Below are positions 1 to 8,621 of a DNA stretch of 29,501 bases, piece by piece. A program made the position numbers and the translations under genes. The first letter of the stretch is position 1, and each line of letters opens with the position of its first letter. The DNA comes from Alteromonadaceae bacterium UBA2620 (GTDB lineage: Bacteria; Pseudomonadota; Gammaproteobacteria; Enterobacterales; Alteromonadaceae). A model generated the notes under the pieces. It was given only the letters and a program-made list of their open reading frames with translations. It was not told the origin of the DNA and searched no databases. The stretch is from the NCBI GenBank assembly GCA_002339125.1, contig DDJQ01000118.1:1-29501 (forward strand). Direction: 5' to 3'.

Positions 1-2
1 AC

Positions 3-161
3 AATTTAGCAGAACATAGCCTTCCGTTTATTGATATGAATCCGCAAAACTATGTGGAGAATATCTTTGCGGCTAAGCAGAGCGACTTTGTAAAGGCTTT
101 CCATACTATTTACCATAATGCACAATACCCAAGTGCAATTCACTTCAGCACGCTCAACTAG
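3..161 (+). CDS. C-terminal end of an unidentified protein (partial)
   Basis: An open frame enters from the left edge and ends at a TAG at 159-161, giving the last 52 residues of a protein. The tail contains LPFIDMNPQNYVENIF and ends YPSAIHFSTLN. I recognise no domain in this fragment. It is probably a real gene end because the frame runs unbroken from the edge and the next good start (selO) lies just after it, but no function can be given. Confidence 0.5.
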   Translation, partial: NLAEHSLPFIDMNPQNYVENIFAAKQSDFVKAFHTIYHNAQYPSAIHFSTLN

Positions 162-179
162 GGGCGTGCTCTTCAGCCT

Positions 180-199
180 ACGGCAGTGATCGCTGCCGT
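180..199. repeat. hairpin between the partial gene and selO
   Basis: A near-perfect inverted repeat: arms ACGGCAG and CTGCCGT (7 bp) around a TGATCG centre that can pair further. No T-run follows on either strand, so it is not a textbook intrinsic terminator. It lies 20-40 bases upstream of the selO start and would fall in any transcript reading through from the left gene. Confidence 0.45.
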
Positions 200-222
200 G
201 GGTGGATAAGAGGTATGACATA

Positions 223-1911
223 ATGCCAGACAAAACTTCCTCAATTACCACTCTGAGTGACATGGCGGCCTGCGCCGATTACTCATTTTTAGCGTCTCTC
301 AGGGCAGACCCTCAGGCCACATCCGATGGGGATGATCACCAGCCACGGCAGGTGTTTAGCGGTCACTATGTGCCGGTATCGCCAACGCCGTTAAAAGCGC
401 CGGGTTATGTTGCGCATAGCCACTCCCTGTTTCGCGAGCTGGGTCTGGATGACGAGTTGGCGGTAACTGAAGAGTTTGTTCGCTTCTTCTCCGGCGATCT
501 TTCACAGGCCCCTGCGCCTTTGCGCAAGACTGGTTGGGCAACGGGCTACGCTCTGTCTATCTACGGCACTGAATATACCCAGCAATGCCCCTTTGGTACC
601 GGAAATGGCTATGGGGATGGCAGGGCGATGTCGGTATTTGAGGGACTGTTTAATGGCAAGCGCTGGGAGATGCAACTTAAGGGCGGTGGGCGAACGCCTT
701 ATTGTCGGGGCGCAGACGGACGTGCCGTATTGCGCTCCAGTGTCAGGGAGTTTCTGGCTCAGGAACATATGCATAGTCTTGGTGTACCCACCTCGCGCTC
801 CCTCAGTTTAGTCATGTCGCACGCTGACACTGTTAACCGGCCGTGGTATTACGAAGGATCGTCGTCTTTTGAGCCCGAGGTGATGGTAGCCAATCCAGTG
901 GCTATTACCACGCGTGTTGCACCGTCGTTTATTCGGGTGGGTCAGTTGGAACTGTTTGCCCGGCGGGCGCGCAGTCAACAGCATCCCGAGGCTATCGCTG
1001 AATTACAGGCACTGGTAAGCCATTTGATTGAGCGAGAATATTCCCTTGAGATAGACACCAGCCTGACATTGCCCGAACAGATCATACAACTTGCCGAAAT
1101 ATTTCAGGAGCGTCTCACCTCACTGGTGGCTAACTGGATCCGGGTTGGTTATTGCCAGGGCAACTTTAACAGTGATAACTGCGCCGCCGGTGGTTTTACC
1201 CTGGACTATGGTCCTTTCGGGTTCTGCGAACTGTTTGATCCCGTTTATCAACCCTGGACGGGCGGCGGCCGGCATTTTTCCTTCTTTAATCAAACCGCGG
1301 CAGCCGAGAAGAACTTTATGATGTTCTGCGGGGCACTGGCACCGCTGCTTCAGGACGAACCAGACCGTGTAAATGAACTGGAAGCAATCCGTAATGGCTT
1401 TGCCACTATGATGGAAAGCAAATTAGCCGGCATGTGGGCGTCTAAACTGGGCCTTAAGGCTTACCAACCTGAGTTGGTAATGGCGCTGCTCAAGCTGATG
1501 GTGCGTACGTCAGTAGACTACACCATGCTGTTTCGCGAGCTGTGTCAGCTTCCCGATGCGGTAACGGCGATAACAAAGTGTTTCTATCAGCCGGTGGATG
1601 AGGCATTAGAGCAGCAGTGGAATGACTGGCTGCAAAGTTGGCATCAACAACTCGACGATCGCTTTAGTCATGCTGAAATCACAACCAGAATGAAAGGGGT
1701 AAACCCCAAATACACCTGGCGGGAATGGTTGGTAGTCCCTGCCTATAAACAGGCTGAAAAGGGCGATTTCACCTTATTAAGGGAGCTGCAAAAAGTGTTA
1801 TCAGCCCCCTATGAGGAGCAATCTGAAAACATTGAGGAAAGTTATTATCGCTTACGTCCTGTTGAGTATTTTAATGCCGGCGGCGTTTCTCATTACAGCT
1901 GCTCTTCGTGA
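223..1911 (+). CDS. selO: protein adenylyltransferase SelO (pseudokinase-fold AMPylase)
   Basis: SelO proteins have a protein-kinase fold but transfer AMP from ATP to Ser/Thr/Tyr hydroxyls of target proteins, linked to redox stress. Family marks here are GDGRA (131-135), QLKGGGRTPYCRG with the expected nucleotide-binding Lys153, SSVREFL (172-178), and the metal-binding pair in NFNSDN (Asn319) and DYGPFGF (Asp328), nine residues apart as in the family. The protein ends CSS, with Cys at the third-last position, where animal SelO carries selenocysteine. At 562 residues it is longer than typical bacterial members (about 480-490), and the usual GHQFG-type loop before GDGR is replaced by YTQQCPFGTGNGY. 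The ATG at 223 is preferred over a GTG at 202 because AAGAGG at 208-213 is well spaced for it. Confidence 0.9.
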   Translation: MPDKTSSITTLSDMAACADYSFLASLRADPQATSDGDDHQPRQVFSGHYVPVSPTPLKAPGYVAHSHSLFRELGLDDELAVTEEFVRFFSGDLSQAPAPLRKTGWATGYALSIYGTEYTQQCPFGTGNGYGDGRAMSVFEGLFNGKRWEMQLKGGGRTPYCRGADGRAVLRSSVREFLAQEHMHSLGVPTSRSLSLVMSHADTVNRPWYYEGSSSFEPEVMVANPVAITTRVAPSFIRVGQLELFARRARSQQHPEAIAELQALVSHLIEREYSLEIDTSLTLPEQIIQLAEIFQERLTSLVANWIRVGYCQGNFNSDNCAAGGFTLDYGPFGFCELFDPVYQPWTGGGRHFSFFNQTAAAEKNFMMFCGALAPLLQDEPDRVNELEAIRNGFATMMESKLAGMWASKLGLKAYQPELVMALLKLMVRTSVDYTMLFRELCQLPDAVTAITKCFYQPVDEALEQQWNDWLQSWHQQLDDRFSHAEITTRMKGVNPKYTWREWLVVPAYKQAEKGDFTLLRELQKVLSAPYEEQSENIEESYYRLRPVEYFNAGGVSHYSCSS

Positions 1912-1932
1912 GTCGCTAAAAAAACAGCCAAA

Positions 1933-1958
1933 AAAATGGAGCCTTGGGGCTCCATTTT
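1933..1958. terminator. bidirectional intrinsic terminator, selO / gltBD
   Basis: A perfect 11-bp stem (AAAATGGAGCC / GGCTCCATTTT) closes a TTGG loop, flanked by an A-run on the left and T-run on the right, so it works on both strands. It lies 22 bases after the selO stop and 25 bases before the gltD stop on the other strand, so it serves both convergent units. Confidence 0.9.
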
Positions 1959-1982
1959 CGTTTAGCTTGCTGTCAGGCTATA

Positions 1983-3398
1983 TCAGGCACAGATGTAATC
2001 GAGGATACCATCAGCGGCTTTACGGCCTTCATCAATAGCTGTCACCACCAGATCACTGCCGCGTACCATATCGCCACCGGCGAAGATTTTCGGATTGGAT
2101 GTCTGAAAAGCGTACTGGCCTTTTGCCGGCGCACGCACGCGGCCTTTCTCGTCCAGAATAATACCGTAGTCTGCAAACCACGGGGCCGGGCTTGGCTGGA
2201 AACCAAAAGCGATAATCACCGCATCGGCTTCCTGAACAAACTCAGAGCCTTCCACCACAACCGGGCGACGACGCCCTGCTGCATCAGGTTCACCCATTTC
2301 GGTGCGCACCAGTTTAACGCCAATAGCCTTACCGGTTTCATCCACAGCAATATCGAGCGGCTGGACGTTAAATTCAAATTCAACGCCTTCTTCCCGGGCA
2401 TTCACCACTTCACGGCGTGAGCCCGGCATGCTTGCCTCATCACGACGGTAAGCACAGGTTACCTGCTCAGCACCCTGACGAATTGAGGTTCGTACGCAGT
2501 CCATGGTGGTATCACCACCACCCAGTACCACTACCTTTTTGCCTTTCATATCAATAAAGTCGGCGGCGTCTTTTTCCAGACCCATGACTCGGTTCGTATT
2601 TGAAATCAGGAACGGCAGGGCTTCGTAAACACCGTCGGCACCTTCGTTATCGAAGCCACCTTTCATTGACTTGTAAGTACCCATGCCCAGGAACACGGCA
2701 TCGTACTGGTCAATCAGATCCTGAAACGGTACGTCCTTACCAATTTCGGTATTCATTACAAACTCAACACCCATCTCGGTAAAGATTTCGCGACGCAGTT
2801 TAATGACGTCTTTTTCCAGTTTGAAAGAAGGAATACCGAAGGTCAGCAGACCACCAATTTCTTCGTATTTATCAAATACCACAGGCTTCACGCCGTTACG
2901 CACCAGGATGTCTGCGCAGGCAAGGCCAGCCGGGCCTGCGCCTACGATAGCCACTTTCTTATCGGTCCAGGTAACGCCGCTCATATCCGGACGCCAGCCC
3001 ATTTTAAAGGCGGTGTCGGTAATGTGTTTTTCGATAGACCCAATGGTTACCGCACCAAACTCGTCGTTTAGGGTACAGTCACCCTCACACAGACGATCCT
3101 GCGGGCAAACCCGGCCACACACTTCCGGCAAACTGTTGGTTTGGTGAGACAGCTCGGCTGCCTCAATAAACTTGCCTTCGTTAGCCAGTGCCAGCCACTG
3201 AGGAATATAGTTATGTACCGGGCACTTCCATTCGCAGTATGGGTTACCACAGTCCAGGCAGCGATCTGCCTGGCCTTCTGCCTGTGAGTTGGTCAGAGGA
3301 TGGTAGATCTCAGCAAAGCCGTTTTTACGATCCATTATCGGCTTCTTAGGCGGATCAATCCTTTCTACGTCAATAAATTGATATACATTCTTAGCCAT
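1983..3398 (-). CDS. gltD: glutamate synthase [NADPH] small (beta) subunit
   Basis: The beta subunit oxidises NADPH on FAD and passes electrons through Fe-S centres to GltB for glutamate formation from glutamine and 2-oxoglutarate. The 471-residue length is normal for the family. Visible in order: an N-terminal cysteine cluster (CLDCGNPYCEWKC, then CGRVCPQDRLCEGDC) for 4Fe-4S centres, the FAD-binding VGAGPAGLACADIL near 150, the NADPH-binding VVLGGGDTTMDC near 295, and the C-terminal FAD-contacting FAGGDMVRG. It starts 15 bases after the gltB stop, so the two subunits are co-transcribed in the order gltB-gltD, and transcription ends at the strong hairpin at 1933-1958. Confidence 0.97.
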   Translation of the reverse strand: MAKNVYQFIDVERIDPPKKPIMDRKNGFAEIYHPLTNSQAEGQADRCLDCGNPYCEWKCPVHNYIPQWLALANEGKFIEAAELSHQTNSLPEVCGRVCPQDRLCEGDCTLNDEFGAVTIGSIEKHITDTAFKMGWRPDMSGVTWTDKKVAIVGAGPAGLACADILVRNGVKPVVFDKYEEIGGLLTFGIPSFKLEKDVIKLRREIFTEMGVEFVMNTEIGKDVPFQDLIDQYDAVFLGMGTYKSMKGGFDNEGADGVYEALPFLISNTNRVMGLEKDAADFIDMKGKKVVVLGGGDTTMDCVRTSIRQGAEQVTCAYRRDEASMPGSRREVVNAREEGVEFEFNVQPLDIAVDETGKAIGVKLVRTEMGEPDAAGRRRPVVVEGSEFVQEADAVIIAFGFQPSPAPWFADYGIILDEKGRVRAPAKGQYAFQTSNPKIFAGGDMVRGSDLVVTAIDEGRKAADGILDYICA

Positions 3399-3413
3399 TA
3401 TCTTCTAACCTCT

Positions 3414-6400
3414 CTATTGCGCCTGAATGCGCAGTTCCGCGCTGGAACGACTAATATGGCCCAACAGATTTTTCACATCACTGGTTTTTGGTTTAACCAG
3501 CTTAAAGCGTTTCATGGTATTGGCGAAATCGTGCAGCAGATCCAGTGAGAACTGGCTGCCGGTTTCTTCGTAGTGCTGGTTGATCAGGCCACGTAAGTGC
3601 TCGGCCAGAATGACTTTATCGTCGATATCCAGTACTTCAACCAACTCCTGGTTAACACGGCTGTTCAGATCGCCCTGCTCATCGTAAAGATAAGCGAAAC
3701 CACCTGTCATACCGGCACCAAAGTTAATGCCTACCGGACCCAGTACCGCCACAATACCACCGGTCATGTACTCACAACCGTTGTCGCCAACACCTTCTAC
3801 TACGGCAATCGCACCAGAGTTACGAACACCAAAACGTTCACCGGCACGGCCAGCAGCAAACAGCTTACCGCCGGTTGCACCGTACAGGCAGGTGTTACCC
3901 ATAATAGCACTTTCGTGGGCATTGAATTCGCTTTTGCGCGGCGGATAGATAACCAGCTTACCGCCAGTCATGCCTTTACCCACATAATCGTTAGCGTCGC
4001 CTTCGATGTACATGTTCAGGCCACCGGCATTCCAGACACCGAAGCTCTGACCCGCGGTACCTTTAAAGGTAACGGTGATTGGCATTTCTTCCATATCGTG
4101 GTTGCCGTAATGTTTGGCGATTTCACCAGACAGTAAAGCACCTACCGAACGGTCGGTATTACGGATTGGATAGCTTAAGTTAATACCACAACCTTTAACA
4201 ACGGCCTCTTTAGCATCCTTAAGCATCTTCGCGTTAAGTACACCTTTGTCGAGCGGCGCGTTGGTGGTTTCAGAGCAGAACAAACGAGTGTGCTCACCAG
4301 CAACCGGCTTGGCCAGAATAGGTGACAGGTCCAGTTTATTTTGCTTGGCGGTATAGCCGTCCAACACTTCCAGTAATTCAGTGCGGCCGATCAGTTCGTC
4401 GAACTTACGAACGCCCATGGAAGCCATGATTTCACGGACTTCCTGTGCCACAAACTTAAAGTAGTTCATGACCATTTCTGGCAGGCCAATAAAATGGTCG
4501 CTGCGCAGTTTATCATCCTGAGTTGCTACACCGGTTGCACAGTTATTGAGGTGACAAATCCGCAGGTATTTACACCCTAAGGCAACCATTGGGCCGGTAC
4601 CAAAACCAAAGCTCTCCGCGCCAAGAATCGCGGCTTTGATTACGTCCAGACCGGTTTTCAGACCACCATCGGTTTGCACCCGTACTTTATGGCGCAGGCC
4701 ATTCTCAACCAGTGCCTGCTGTGTTTCAGACAGACCCAGTTCGAACGGGCTACCGGCATATTTTACTGACGTTAACGGGCTGGCACCGGTGCCGCCGTCG
4801 TAGCCAGAAATTGTGATGAGGTCGGCATAGGCTTTAGCAACACCGGTTGCGATGGTGCCTACACCTGGCTCAGAAACCAGTTTCACTGAAATAAGTGCGG
4901 TTGGGTTCACTTGCTTCAGATCGAAGATTAACTGAGCTAAATCTTCAATAGAGTAAATATCGTGGTGCGGTGGTGGTGAAATCAGGGTTACGCCTGGCAC
5001 CGAGAAACGCAGCTGCGCGATATACTTATTGACTTTATCACCAGGTAACTGACCACCTTCACCCGGTTTTGCACCCTGTGCAACCTTGATTTGGATAACA
5101 TTGGCATTAACCAGATAATGTGGTGTTACACCAAAACGGCCTGAGGCAACCTGCTTGATCTTAGAGTTCTTTTCGGTGTTGAAGCGTTTCGGATCTTCAC
5201 CACCTTCACCGGAGTTTGACTGACCGCCTAAACGGTTCATGGCAATCGCCAGCGCCTCGTGGGCTTCCGGGCTTAGTGCGCCGATAGACATGGCCGCGGT
5301 GTCAAAACGAGGGAACAGATTTTCTGCCGGTTCAACTTCGCTGATATCCACAGCTTCACCCGCGGGCAGCACTTTCATTAAGTCGCGCAGGTGAGACGGA
5401 GAACGGTCGTTAACCAGTGCTGCGTATTGCTGGTAATCGGCATATTCACCGCTAACCACCGCTTTTTGCAGGGTTTTGACCACATCCGGATTGTAAGCGT
5501 GGTATTCGCCATCGTGAACATACTTCAGTAAGCCACCATGGGACATTTTCTTACGCTTCAGCCAGGCTACGCGCGACAGATTGATGCCGTCCTGCTGGAA
5601 GTCGTCAAAAGACGCGCCTTCAATTCTTGAGGTCACCCCTTTAAAGCACATTTGCATCACGTCATGGCTGATACCGATGGCTTCAAACAGTTTCGAGCTA
5701 CGATAGCTCGCAACGGTACTGATACCCATCTTCGACATGATCTTATACAGGCCTTTATTGATACCTTTACGGTAGTTCAATACTGCCTGCATAGCGGTTA
5801 CATCGAGCTCGCCTTTTTCGCACAGCTGTTCGATGGTTTCATAGGCCAGGAACGGATAAACCGCAGTTGCACCTAAACCAATTAGTACTGCGAAGTGATG
5901 CGGGTCACGGGCAGAAGCGGTTTCTACCACGATATTGGCGTCACAACGTAACTGCTGATCCACTAAGCGGCGGTGTACTGCACCAACGGCCATCGCGGCA
6001 GGGATAGGCAGCTTGTTTGGCTTGATGTTACGGTCTGAGAGCACTACAAAAGCGGCGCGTTTTTGTTTCACCAGGTACTCTACCTCGTGACACACACGCT
6101 CAATGGCTTTCTTCAGGCCTTCATCCTGTGAATACTGCAGATCAATAACTTCTGAATAATAATGTTCAGGGTTGAATTCACGTAACTGTTTTAAATCGGT
6201 GTACATCAGGATGGGCGATTTAAATAATACGCGATCGGCATAACCACTGGTTTCGCTGAATACGTTTTGCTCGCGACCAATACAGGTGGCCAGTGACATT
6301 ACGTGGTTTTCCCGCAGCGGATCGATAGGCGGGTTAGTTACCTGCGCAAACTGCTGACGGAAATAATCGTACAGGGTACGGTGTTTGGAAGATAACACCG

Positions 6401-7880
6401 CCATTGGCGTGTCATCACCCATTGAGCCAACGGCTTCCTGACCGTCTTTACCGAGTACTTTAATAACCTGGTGGATTTCTTCATAGCTGTAGTTAAACAG
6501 CTTGTGATACACCGCCATGGTGTCGTCGTTGAATACCCGCTGACCAATCAGTGAGGCATCCATATTTTCAATCGGCGTTAATGAACGGATGTTTTTCTCA
6601 ATCCACTCATGGTAGGGGTGACGGTCTTTCAGTTCGTCATCAATTTCGGTAGAACGCCAGATTTTACCATTGTAGGTATCGACTGCGAGCATTTCGCCCG
6701 GCCCTACACGGCCTTTTTCTACTACGTCTTCAGGTTCGTAGTCCCAGATACCAATTTCTGAGGCCAGGGTAATGAAGCCGTTTTTGGTCAGTACATAACG
6801 CGCCGGGCGCAGACCGTTACGGTCAAGGTTACAGGCAACGTGACGACCATTGGTCATTACGATACCGGCAGGACCATCCCAGGGTTCCATGTGCATTGAG
6901 TTAAACTCGTAGAATGCACGCAGTTTTGGATCCATGGTGTCATTGTTCTGATACGCTGGTGGCACCAGTAAGCGCATGGCACGGAACAAGTCCATACCAC
7001 CGGCCAGGAACAGTTCCAGCATGTTATCCAGTGATGAAGAGTCAGAACCTTCAGTGTTAACAAAAGGGGCTGCGTCTTTCAGATCCGGGATCAGTGGCGT
7101 AGCGAATTTACCGGTACGGGCCATTGCCCAGTCGCGGTTACCTTTAATGGTATTAATTTCACCGTTGTGTGCTAGATAGCGGAACGGCTGTGCCAATGGC
7201 CATTTAGGCAATGTATTGGTAGAAAAGCGCTGGTGGAATACACAGATGCTGCTTTTCAGATTTTCATCGGCGAGATCTTTATAGAAGGCTGGTAAGTCTT
7301 TTGGCATTACCAGACCTTTATAAATGGTTACCAGGCCAGACAGGCAGGCAACATAAAAGTCAGGGTCGTTTTCAAGACGTTTTTCTACCCGGCGACGCAC
7401 CATAAATAAACGGCGCTCAAGGTCACGTTTACGCCAGCCGGCCGGTGCATTAACAAATACCTGTTCGATTTGTGGAACACCAGTTAACGCCAGTTCTCCC
7501 AATACGTCGTGATTAACCGGCACTTCACGCCAGCCCACAACATCCAGGGTTTCTTTTTGCAGCTCTTCGTTAACGACTTCCCGCGCAGCTTGCGCCAGTG
7601 TTTCGTCCTGATTAAGGAAAATCATTCCCACAGCATATTTTTTGCTGAGCTTCCAGCCATGCTGCTCTGCGATCATGCGGAAGAAGGCATCGGGCTTTTG
7701 TAATAGCAGACCACAACCGTCACCGGTTTTGCCGTCTGCGGCAATGCCGCCACGATGTTGCATGCGGTCAAGCCCTTCAATAGCGGTAGTTACCAGCTTA
7801 TGGCTGGCCTCACCTTCTATGTGGGCAATCAAACCAAATCCACAGTTATCCCGTGAATCGTTGGGATTATATAAACTCAT
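3414..7880 (-). CDS. gltB: glutamate synthase [NADPH] large (alpha) subunit
   Basis: This subunit hydrolyses glutamine and uses the ammonia to aminate 2-oxoglutarate, the main glutamate-making route at low ammonium. The protein has 1488 residues, full length for the bacterial family. The N-terminal class II amidotransferase nucleophile is Cys13 in DNCGFGLIAH, implying removal of a 12-residue propeptide. The central region and FMN-binding synthase domain carry SNSGEGGEDPKRFNTEKNSKIKQ-type sequence and SGYDGGTGASPL. The 3Fe-4S cysteines are in GCKYLRICHLNNCATG. The C-terminal beta-helix has GGLNMYIEGDANDYVGKGMTGG-type glycine repeats. The start has a good AAGGAG site (AAGGAGTTAAGAG before ATG). 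Its promoter must lie in the long region up to arcB. Confidence 0.98.
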   Translation of the reverse strand: MSLYNPNDSRDNCGFGLIAHIEGEASHKLVTTAIEGLDRMQHRGGIAADGKTGDGCGLLLQKPDAFFRMIAEQHGWKLSKKYAVGMIFLNQDETLAQAAREVVNEELQKETLDVVGWREVPVNHDVLGELALTGVPQIEQVFVNAPAGWRKRDLERRLFMVRRRVEKRLENDPDFYVACLSGLVTIYKGLVMPKDLPAFYKDLADENLKSSICVFHQRFSTNTLPKWPLAQPFRYLAHNGEINTIKGNRDWAMARTGKFATPLIPDLKDAAPFVNTEGSDSSSLDNMLELFLAGGMDLFRAMRLLVPPAYQNNDTMDPKLRAFYEFNSMHMEPWDGPAGIVMTNGRHVACNLDRNGLRPARYVLTKNGFITLASEIGIWDYEPEDVVEKGRVGPGEMLAVDTYNGKIWRSTEIDDELKDRHPYHEWIEKNIRSLTPIENMDASLIGQRVFNDDTMAVYHKLFNYSYEEIHQVIKVLGKDGQEAVGSMGDDTPMAVLSSKHRTLYDYFRQQFAQVTNPPIDPLRENHVMSLATCIGREQNVFSETSGYADRVLFKSPILMYTDLKQLREFNPEHYYSEVIDLQYSQDEGLKKAIERVCHEVEYLVKQKRAAFVVLSDRNIKPNKLPIPAAMAVGAVHRRLVDQQLRCDANIVVETASARDPHHFAVLIGLGATAVYPFLAYETIEQLCEKGELDVTAMQAVLNYRKGINKGLYKIMSKMGISTVASYRSSKLFEAIGISHDVMQMCFKGVTSRIEGASFDDFQQDGINLSRVAWLKRKKMSHGGLLKYVHDGEYHAYNPDVVKTLQKAVVSGEYADYQQYAALVNDRSPSHLRDLMKVLPAGEAVDISEVEPAENLFPRFDTAAMSIGALSPEAHEALAIAMNRLGGQSNSGEGGEDPKRFNTEKNSKIKQVASGRFGVTPHYLVNANVIQIKVAQGAKPGEGGQLPGDKVNKYIAQLRFSVPGVTLISPPPHHDIYSIEDLAQLIFDLKQVNPTALISVKLVSEPGVGTIATGVAKAYADLITISGYDGGTGASPLTSVKYAGSPFELGLSETQQALVENGLRHKVRVQTDGGLKTGLDVIKAAILGAESFGFGTGPMVALGCKYLRICHLNNCATGVATQDDKLRSDHFIGLPEMVMNYFKFVAQEVREIMASMGVRKFDELIGRTELLEVLDGYTAKQNKLDLSPILAKPVAGEHTRLFCSETTNAPLDKGVLNAKMLKDAKEAVVKGCGINLSYPIRNTDRSVGALLSGEIAKHYGNHDMEEMPITVTFKGTAGQSFGVWNAGGLNMYIEGDANDYVGKGMTGGKLVIYPPRKSEFNAHESAIMGNTCLYGATGGKLFAAGRAGERFGVRNSGAIAVVEGVGDNGCEYMTGGIVAVLGPVGINFGAGMTGGFAYLYDEQGDLNSRVNQELVEVLDIDDKVILAEHLRGLINQHYEETGSQFSLDLLHDFANTMKRFKLVKPKTSDVKNLLGHISRSSAELRIQAQ

Positions 7881-8089
7881 TCTCTTAACTCCTTAAACCT
7901 TAGACTGGGCAAGGTATGCGTTGCATTTTTGGCCAGAAGTGGCTTTGCAACGTCGTAACAACGCGTAATGAACTGAAAAATATAGAAAAATCAGTCTGCG
8001 CCGGTTTGTCGTTAATTATTATTAGTGGATACCAGTCATGTACCGCATTTTTATGCACTATTGCCAAGCGGGCCGTACAAAATACCGAT

Positions 8090-8108
8090 ATTGATTCCTA
8101 AAATCAAT
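8090..8108. repeat. inverted repeat upstream of gltB, possible operator
   Basis: Arms ATTGATT and AATCAAT (7 bp, perfect) around CCTAA; with a small bulge the pairing extends to outer CCGAT / ATCGG. It is about 210 bases upstream of the gltB start. The size suits a dimeric regulator site, but no particular regulator can be named. Confidence 0.35.
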
Positions 8109-8287
8109 CGGAATGTGTGGGCCGGGTTTTATGAAATCGTATACAATCTTTGTTGTATATAAATATCAACAGCTTAGGTGTATTCTTAGACGCAAAAAAA
8201 ATCGAAAAAAAATACTCAATAGAAGCTTGGAAACCATTATCAGGCTTTTATGTCTACAACTTAAGTTGCATAAAAAGTCGTAATATT

Positions 8288-8301
8288 TGGGTATTTACCC
8301 A
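8288..8301. repeat. palindrome TGGGTA-TT-TACCCA
   Basis: A perfect inverted repeat of 6-bp arms with a TT centre within the AT-rich part of the gltB-arcB region, about 320 bases before arcB. It could be a protein-binding site; there is no further evidence. Confidence 0.3.
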
Positions 8302-8585
8302 GTTTTCGCAAACAACGCTGAATGTTTATTTTATAATTATCCGGCTGCTTCATAGACAGCAGTGAACAAGGCTACCGTATCAGTCTTTCCAGGTGGTGTC
8401 CGCTGTACGGTTAGATTGAACCTATTATAAAGGCAGGCTAGGATTCCATTAAACCAATAATTACCGCAAAAGCCCAGTGTTGCATAAACAATTATTGCAG
8501 GGGAATAAAGGTAAACAGTTACTATAAGGCCATTTTATCGGCTTTTCGCGGCGTAGTAACCTATGCGAATGTCGCTAAGACCTGC

Positions 8586-8591
8586 TAGGAT
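8586..8591 (+). promoter_or_regulatory. possible extended -10 of the arcB promoter
   Basis: TGC-TAGGAT at 8583-8591 fits an extended -10 element (TGn followed by a TATAAT-like hexamer). No good -35 is seen at 17 bp, which extended -10 promoters tolerate. Transcription would start near 8598, leaving a leader of about 25 bases. Tentative. Confidence 0.3.
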
Positions 8592-8621
8592 AGCGGCACT
8601 AAACAACGAAGTATTTCAGTT

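Larger units (their letters stand above)
7881..8621. other. gene-free divergent control region between gltB and arcB
   Basis: These 741 bases hold no convincing gene. Short open frames here lack ribosome-binding sites and family features. The stretch around 8110-8350 is clearly AT-rich, with A-runs near 8194-8212, and contains several inverted repeats (listed separately). It must carry the gltBD promoter on the minus strand and the arcB promoter on the plus strand. I could not place the gltB promoter with confidence. A small RNA gene is possible but unsupported. Confidence 0.6.

Noticed and set aside
1944..2420. 158-residue plus-strand frame over the gltD end
   Set aside because: It crosses the selO/gltD terminator hairpin and is antisense to gltD; no translation signals.
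3597..4136. 179-residue open frame on the plus strand opposite gltB
   Set aside because: It is antisense to the conserved C-terminal domain of gltB, has no ribosome-binding site or family features, and reflects codon bias of the real gene.
7916..8101. 61-residue frame just upstream of gltB
   Set aside because: No ribosome-binding site and no family resemblance; overlaps the probable gltB leader.
8150..8365. 71-residue frame in the gltB-arcB region
   Set aside because: Starts at TTG without a ribosome-binding site in very AT-rich DNA, and the product has no recognisable features.
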